A DNA stretch of 49,184 nucleotides, taken from NCBI GenBank assembly GCA_009602735.1, contig WELA01013855.1:6698-55881 (forward strand), in the 5' to 3' direction. How positions within the stretch are numbered: position 1 is the stretch's first letter; every line of letters begins with the position of its first letter. Below the pieces are notes generated by a model. It searched no databases and was not told the DNA's origin. It saw nothing but the letters and a program-made list of their open reading frames with translations. Below, in pieces: positions 43,502 through 49,184 of this stretch. Position numbers and translations under genes: made by a program. The DNA comes from Mesotaenium endlicherianum. Lineage: Eukaryota; Streptophyta; Zygnematophyceae; Zygnematales; Mesotaeniaceae.

Positions 43502-45830
43502 NCTCCCTCCCTCCCTCCCTCTGTGTGCATAAGCCCCAGGCGCCAAGCTGTCCTAGACATTGGTTAGTCGTTGCTGATGTGTGAGTTTGGAGTTGATGCA
43601 CATGCAGGTGAGCGACCCCTCGGTGGCAGAAGGGTACACGTCAGCGGCGTTCCATCCTGACGGCCTCATTCTGGGGACAGGCACTGCGGAGTCGCTCGTC
43701 CGCATTTGGGATGTCAAGTCCCAGGTACGCCCCCCCGCTGCCGCCGGATGCTCCCGTCCCCGGCTGAAAGGCACATCCTTTCTGCACGTTCTCATCCTTC
43801 ACAGCATGGCTCATATCTTTCATCATATACTAGGTCCCTGCGGCAGCATAGGAGGGGCAGGAGAGGTGCCTGTGTGCAGTGGGCTGCTGGCTTGTGTAGT
43901 CTCGACTTCTTGGGTGCTGCTGCGACGCGCAACGATGTGGCGGGCGTGGGGTCAAGTGCGCGTGCTTGTGCGCTTCTGTGGCTGTTCCTGGCGCATGACG
44001 GGGGTCAAACCTCCTGCTGGGTGGGGGCTGGGCTGATGGTGATGATGAGCAGGCTAACGTGGCCAAGTTTGAGGGCCACGTGGGTTCCGTCACCGGCATC
44101 AGCTTCTCCGAAAATGGTTACTTCCTGGCGGTGCGTCTTCTGCAGAGTCTGTGTTTTTTGCTGTCCTTTTCCCTCGCGCTTCATACCTCACACGCTACCC
44201 CCCGGCTTGGCTGGACAGGCGGCATTTTGGGGTCGTTGGTGAGAGTTCTCATTCTGCCGAGGGCCTGAGGATGGCGGAGTGAGCTGCCCCGCATGCAGCC
44301 CACGGCTGTCTCATCTCTGCATCAGTCAGGAAACCAACTTAGTTGGATGATTTTACACGTGGGCTACGTCCAGTGCTTCAACCCAGGCAGGCACAGGCCG
44401 CCTCACTCGAGCATCAGAGAGTGACACCTGGTTTGGTCTTGAAAGGGCGATCGTTGCATGCACGCATCTTTGGCTGTGCGGGTTGGTGCCAAGAAGAGCC
44501 ATCCGTGCGCAATGAGGTGACGGTTCCAGCTGCCGCTCCCCTCCTGATCTGCCAAGGGAGAGGCTGTGATGCAGACTGCGGGAGCCGACGGAGTGAAGCT
44601 GTGGGATCTGCGGAAGCTCAAGAACTTCCGCTCACTGGCCCCCTACGACGCTCAAACCCCCACCTCCTCTGGTAAGGCGGGCCTCCCTTGTGGCCCTCTC
44701 TGCCCCCCCCCCCCCTTTGCCTTTTGGCCCCGTACTTCTCAGCCTCCTCCTCTCGCTGTCCTTTGCCGACTCGACGGCTGTTCCTGATGGAGGGCGTGCA
44801 GACTTATTAGATGGGCTATCGAGGCGGCTGCTGCCCTTGCCCCTCTTCTTGTCCAAATGCTGGCTTTGATGTGTGTTGCTCTCTTTGCTGCTGTGTTGTG
44901 TATCATGCGCAGTTGAATTCGATTTCAGCGGCAGCTACTTAGCAGTGGCCGGCTCTGATGTCAGGTGAGTGCCCCCCCCCTTCTCTCCGCGCGCTTGTGT
45001 GCCATCTTGCTGATGGCGGGCTTCGATGCTGCCTATGTAGGGGATTTGAAGCCACTTGCGCGAAAGCGATGGCATGGCCTATTAGGTAGGCAGTGTTGAC
45101 TGTTGGCCATACAGCCTTCGTGTCTGCACAACTCCTTGCTACAATTATATAATGATCCATCCCCCTGCTTTTGCAATGTGACTGGGACTGATTGCATTTC
45201 TAGGGTTGGCGTGTCTAAGAAACACACAGCGCGGGAGTGCCTGTGGGCTTGCATCTAGATCGTGTGAGACACAATAGACGACAGCAGCGTTGCAAAAAGG
45301 AGCAAAACGGGACCGGAGAAACGAGTGGGCTGTTTCTTGTCTCGTCTCGAGTGCTTGCCGTGCAGGGTCTACGGGGTGGGCACGGTGAAGCAGGAGTGGA
45401 ACGTGATCAAGACTCTCCCCGACCTCTCTGGCACCAGTAAGCTCGCCTCCACCCCCACCAGTCGGGCGATTTTGTTCTACGTGCTGGGCTTTGAGATTTG
45501 CTCTTTTGTGCGCACGTGCACACCAAGGTTGTAGTTTTGACATGCTAGCTAGTGTCCCAATAACAAAGGGTGGCTGTCCCAGGTGTGTATATATATTTAT
45601 TTGAATTTTTCAATTCGTGGCATCCGCAAGGATGGGTTAACACAGGCTTCAATCTGTCCAGCTCCATGGTGGTCACTTGACAGCGGGTGGCGGGTCGTTT
45701 TATGGGCGCAGGCAAAGTAACCGGTGTCAAGTTTGGGCCGGATGCGTCTTACCTGGCAGTGACAACGATGGACAGAAACCTTCGGATTTTCGGGGCCCCG
45801 TCGACAGATGAAGACTCTGTCATGACTTGA
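36701..45830 (+). CDS. PRP19: PRP19, U-box/WD40 spliceosomal E3 ubiquitin ligase (18 exons, 521 aa)
   Basis: Exons: 36701-36713, 37922-38007, 38235-38306, 38673-38735, 39300-39386, 39598-39730, 40032-40156, 40536-40652, 41573-41668, 42013-42072, 42403-42477, 43089-43193, 43608-43724, 44053-44130, 44575-44671, 44913-44964, 45366-45436, 45712-45830. Phases agree throughout and the stop is TGA. It is the core subunit of the nuclear PRP19/NineTeen complex, which activates the spliceosome. U-box about 1-70 ([37 protein letters not shown]), coiled coil about 75-150 ([23 protein letters not shown]), a link ending in MRKKRQ, then a WD40 propeller about 225-515 ([72 protein letters not shown]). Length matches plant PRP19/MAC3 (about 520-525 aa). 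Intron 1 is about 1.2 kb. Confidence 0.96.
43466..43521. repeat. CT/CCCT microsatellite with one ambiguous base, PRP19 intron 12
   Basis: (CT)n followed by N at 43,502 and (CCCT)n. The true length is uncertain. Confidence 0.85.
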
Positions 45831-47254
45831 GACGTGGCAAGCATGGTTCACCCGTGCGTTTTTCAGAATGGTAATGTCTTGCTGAAAGAGGGTTGCGTGA
45901 GACTGGCTGAGAGGCTATGGACTTTCTCCCACTGCTTGGGTTCGATTATGAAAGTTGGGGAGGATGGGGAGTATGTTCTTAGATCACACTTTATCTTTTT
46001 TGCAGATGGTTTCCAGTAAATGATTGTTCTTGACTCTGGAAGTGTTTCATTCCCTTTGTCTGTGGCATTTTCGGATGTACTGGCCTGCATAAGCTTCTCC
46101 AGTTGTGCAAGAGAGTCTGGTAGTAAGCTGTGCTTTTATGAGCTGCATAGCGATGTGCTTGCAGGCCGTAAATAGCCAGATGCTTACACTTGGCTCAAAT
46201 TGCATCTATGCAAGGCGAAGAAGCTACAGAGCGCTAAGTTGTAGCCTGTAGATGTAGGTAGTAACGTGCTGATTTATGAGAAGTAATCATTCATCAGGAT
46301 CATTTCAAGTTCACCTTCCTGATTCTGTTGTTAGCTGTAAAACGATCAAGTTTTGGAAGGCTATGCTTCTGAGCCACATATTCACGCATCCTATGTCATT
46401 CTGATTGGGCTTTCTAACATGATCTGAGTTCGGGTGCTCCAAGGTGCTTGAAATACAGTAGACAGTAAAGAGCACTTGGGCCAATCAAAGCAGCATCATC
46501 GGTATTCTATGTCACACCATTTTGTTTCTCATCAAAAGTCAGTCAGTGCTCCTTTGTTGTGTTGAATATAAGAGGCACAGAGAGATGAGCTACAAATTAG
46601 TCCAGACACCACCACCAGTTTCTACATATTAAAAGCTACAGGATTAAGTCAGTTTAAAAAGTTTCAGTTGCAAGGTTGCCTTTGGCTTATTTGCCTATTT
46701 AATGCTAGAGTAGAACACATTAAAATTACTCGTACGCCTTCATGAGCATTGCTTCTCATCTTCCTTCCCGCAAAAAACATTTCATCGGCAGGTGGGGCAA
46801 GCAGGCCGGGGGAAGGGTAACATGCACAGAAACCAACTCTCTTGCATGCACCAATACACACACCCTCGATGGGTTTTCTCGCGTGCCTTCCCAGCAGATA
46901 GGACTTTTAACCACTAGAACTGTGCTCAATTATCATCCCGGAGATAAGCACTTGCTGCACAATATAACCACAATGAATGCTCAACACATCAAGCATACAA
47001 GCTTATTACTGAAAGAAGTTGTACAAGACCATCCACAAGAGGTAGTAGGCTCTTCGTGACGGCCTAGCCAAGTGCCTCATATCACGCCACGAGCCAACGT
47101 CATGACGCACGTATGCTCCCGTGCAGGCTCTCCCATCTCAGCACGACGGCACATTCATGCCATATCCCAACAAATTCACAAGCTTGCACACAGAAGGGCC
47201 AGCAGCCTTCCCATAAGCGGGTGCAGATATTGGGCAGATCATATAATGAGCTAA
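45831..47254. other. Convergent intergenic region, 3' flanks of PRP19 and the RD-repeat gene
   Basis: AT-richer, with only short ORFs. It should hold both 3' untranslated regions. No repeat or RNA gene recognised. Confidence 0.45.
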
Positions 47255-48430
47255 TCAACGGTATCGCCTCCTGTCGTCGCGGTCCCTGCTCTCACACAGC
47301 ACCCAGAAAAGAACAGCTCGATTTGAGCAGCTGGCACATACTTACAAATCTAAGAAAGAGCACAAACATCACTCCAAGGTTTTGGACAGAAAGGGCCAAC
47401 CACGACGTTAGCACCAACAAAGTCAATATTTTTTTCTTAACACAGGCTGCCGTGCACAGTTTCAGAAGGACAAAAAGCACCTCGGAAAAGACAGCAAAGG
47501 AGCATGAATCATTCAGACATAACCATAATACAGCTCCTCGTTGCCCCCAACTATGCAGACACGCCTAGCGGGCAGATGGCAGGCAGCAGGCGAACTGTAC
47601 CTGTAACGATTGTGATCCCGCGTCCGATCCTTGGAGCGATCCCGCGACCGGGACCTTGACCTGTGCATCACCCCGCAGGACACAGCCAGTGTAGAACAAC
47701 ACTGTGAACAAGGGAGCCCCGATGCGGTGCAGAAATGAACAGTTCCCATATGCAGAAGACCGGTCCCAGCTCTGCGCCATGGCGGGAGTGATGGGACCTG
47801 GGCCTTCAGTATCAAGCTGGGGTGGCATCAACAACTGCAAGTGGCTGCTCAAGTGTATATGCACGCGAGGTATACCGTCCTTGGGGTTGGCTGTAAAACT
47901 GGTGGACTGCAGATAAGAACACAGCAGCAGCAGCTGCGACAACAGCTATGTGCAGCAATGGGCGTGGGACCAAGCACAACGCCACCCCTTTTCTCCACAA
48001 ACCCAAAACTGCTGCATACTGGCAAACGTTCTCCCAGAGGATCAGCAAAAGCCCACCAGTCGAGAACGAGCACATCACGTCAAATTTTAAAATCTCCAAA
48101 AAATCCGAAGGACAGATACAAAAAAAGCAACAAGGGGCCAGCTGTGGCAGCACGACAAAGGGGATGGACAACACATGCGGCTGCACTCACCGTCTGCGAT
48201 CACGAGTCTCTCGGTCCCTCCCTCCCCTGTCCCGGTCCCTGTCCCTATCACGGTCCCTGTCCCTGTCCCTGTCCCCGTCCCTGCGGTCTCTCTCGCGGTG
48301 CCTGTCCCTGTCCCTGTCCCTCTCAGGGTCGCGGTCTCGCTCGCCGTCCCGGCTCTTGGAGCGCTCTGCCTCGCGGCTCTTCTCCCGCACCACCTCCACT
48401 CTCTCAGCCTCCCTGCTCGGCTCCCGCGCT
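47255..48430 (-). CDS. Arg/Asp-repeat (RD/RS-rich) protein, last three exons; 5' part not found
   Basis: Exons (minus): 48430-48191, 47660-47601, 47285-47255, with consistent phases and GT..AG borders. The first encodes about 80 residues rich in SREAE, KSRD and an RD repeat (RDRDRDRDR), the second an SRSRSRDRSKDR-type segment, and the last ends DRDDRRRYR before TGA. Such RS/RD tails are typical of pre-mRNA splicing factors (PRP38, SR-like and LUC7-like proteins) and serve as nuclear-speckle and protein-contact regions. No folded domain is visible in the window, so the family cannot be named. The gene should continue beyond the right edge or in upstream exons that I cannot identify at 48,431-49,184. 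Confidence 0.6.
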
Positions 48431-48441
48431 CTGAGCCACCC

Positions 48442-48469
48442 GCACACGTACACACACACGCACACGGAT

Positions 48470-48500
<31 letters not shown>

Positions 48501-48510
48501 TGCACACACA
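48442..48510. repeat. CA microsatellite in the intron upstream of the RD-repeat exon
   Basis: (CA)n with interspersed CG, immediately before the acceptor of the RD exon on the minus strand. Confidence 0.85.
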
Positions 48511-49184
48511 GGAGTCAATAAAAAGCAGGAGTCCACGCTGCTTTGAACTGCGGTAGGGTCGGCTAGGAAGTACGCCCAGAAGCCACACTCTGACATCAAC
48601 CTCCCGCTCGACTTGGACTGCACAATGCATGCTCCTCCAAGTGGCACCTAGACTCTCGTGGCAGCATTGCGAGTCCTGAGCACGAAACTGACAGACTACA
48701 ACAGGCAGGCCACTTCTGCAGTGATGCCCAATGACTGAACCACATGCGCGGGGACAACGGCAGGGGCATGATCATCTCTGAGCTTGGAGATGCCACATGC
48801 CCCACGGCTGCTGCAAGCAGCCCCCCTATCACCACCAGAAGCAGCAGCCAGGTCCTTGCCACACTGTCCTTATGGAGAGCTGTCACCGGTCTGGCATGAG
48901 GAGTTCTTGCCGATTGGGATAAGCAAGCCTTTCGGCGGTAGCTGGTCAAACTTGGAAGAGGAGGCGGAAGGGAAAGAGAGGAGGCCTCTCTGGCGCAAAG
49001 AGCATGCACCTCATGCAGATTCCCACTCACGGATGTCATTTGCGCGCAATCATGCATGGAAATATGCACACGCGCACTACACACACAACGCACACGCGCA
49101 CACACGCCATGTGCAAACAGGAACTCTCATGCTACCAGGAAAAAAACCCCAAGGGAGGGGCCGAGGTGGGGGTGGGTTGTTGGG
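48511..49184. other. Probable intron or upstream part of the RD-repeat gene; nothing recognised
   Basis: An open minus frame at 48,596-49,105 shows no domain features. The sequence near 49,066-49,110 is CA-rich. Confidence 0.3.

Noticed and set aside
48596..49105. 169-codon minus ORF at the right edge
   Set aside because: It has no domain features and begins in CA-rich repeat. It is more likely intron of the RD-repeat gene.
1..49184. CRISPR arrays, rRNA, prokaryotic operons
   Set aside because: No regularly spaced short repeats, rRNA or ribosome-binding-site-led gene strings. The introns show that this is eukaryotic DNA. No tRNA cloverleaf was found by eye, but short RNA genes cannot be excluded.

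Overview
The window is nuclear DNA of a eukaryote. It has intron-rich single-copy genes with GT..AG junctions and plant-like PRP19 and PIG-U sequences, and about 19 kb of nested transposable elements. A green-lineage host (alga or streptophyte) is the best guess. That guess rests on protein similarity judged by eye and is not proven.

1-18,898: two same-strand (minus) Ty3/Gypsy chromovirus copies. Copy 1 (1-8657) runs off the left edge. Copy 2 (10,082-18,898) is complete with a CTTAC target-site duplication. Each is 5'LTR - Met-tRNA-type primer site - gag - (-1 frameshift signal) - pol (protease, RT, RNase H, integrase, chromodomain) - a third ORF (ORF3) - polypurine tract - 3'LTR. ORF3 is an unrecognised coiled-coil/acidic protein of about 556 residues. 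It sits behind a conserved branch-point and splice acceptor, so it looks made from a spliced subgenomic RNA. gag-pol is almost identical between the copies, while ORF3 and its flanks are strongly diverged, as if ORF3 were an exchangeable cassette. Between the copies lies an inverted solo LTR (8737-9455, GTAAT duplication) inside a decayed piggyBac-like transposase. Copy 2 itself landed in one arm of an older long inverted repeat whose other arm is at 20,465-20,815.

19,146-22,956: mostly gene-poor sequence with one weak 74-residue ORF.

22,957-25,538 (minus): an RGG-box protein with a caprin-like N-terminal helical region. 28,774-35,904 (minus): a complete 12-exon PIG-U gene (GPI transamidase subunit, 558 aa) with an unusually long hydrophilic loop; an assembly gap lies in its intron 6. 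36,701-45,830 (plus): a complete 18-exon PRP19 gene (U-box/WD40 spliceosomal ubiquitin ligase, 521 aa), divergent from PIGU. 47,255-48,430 (minus): the last three exons of an Arg/Asp-repeat (RD/RS) protein, convergent with PRP19.

The best candidate for something undescribed is the ORF3 system of the chromovirus: a conserved protein of unknown role, a conserved splice acceptor and branch site, a canonical frameshift signal, a hairpin next to the polypurine tract, and signs of cassette exchange.
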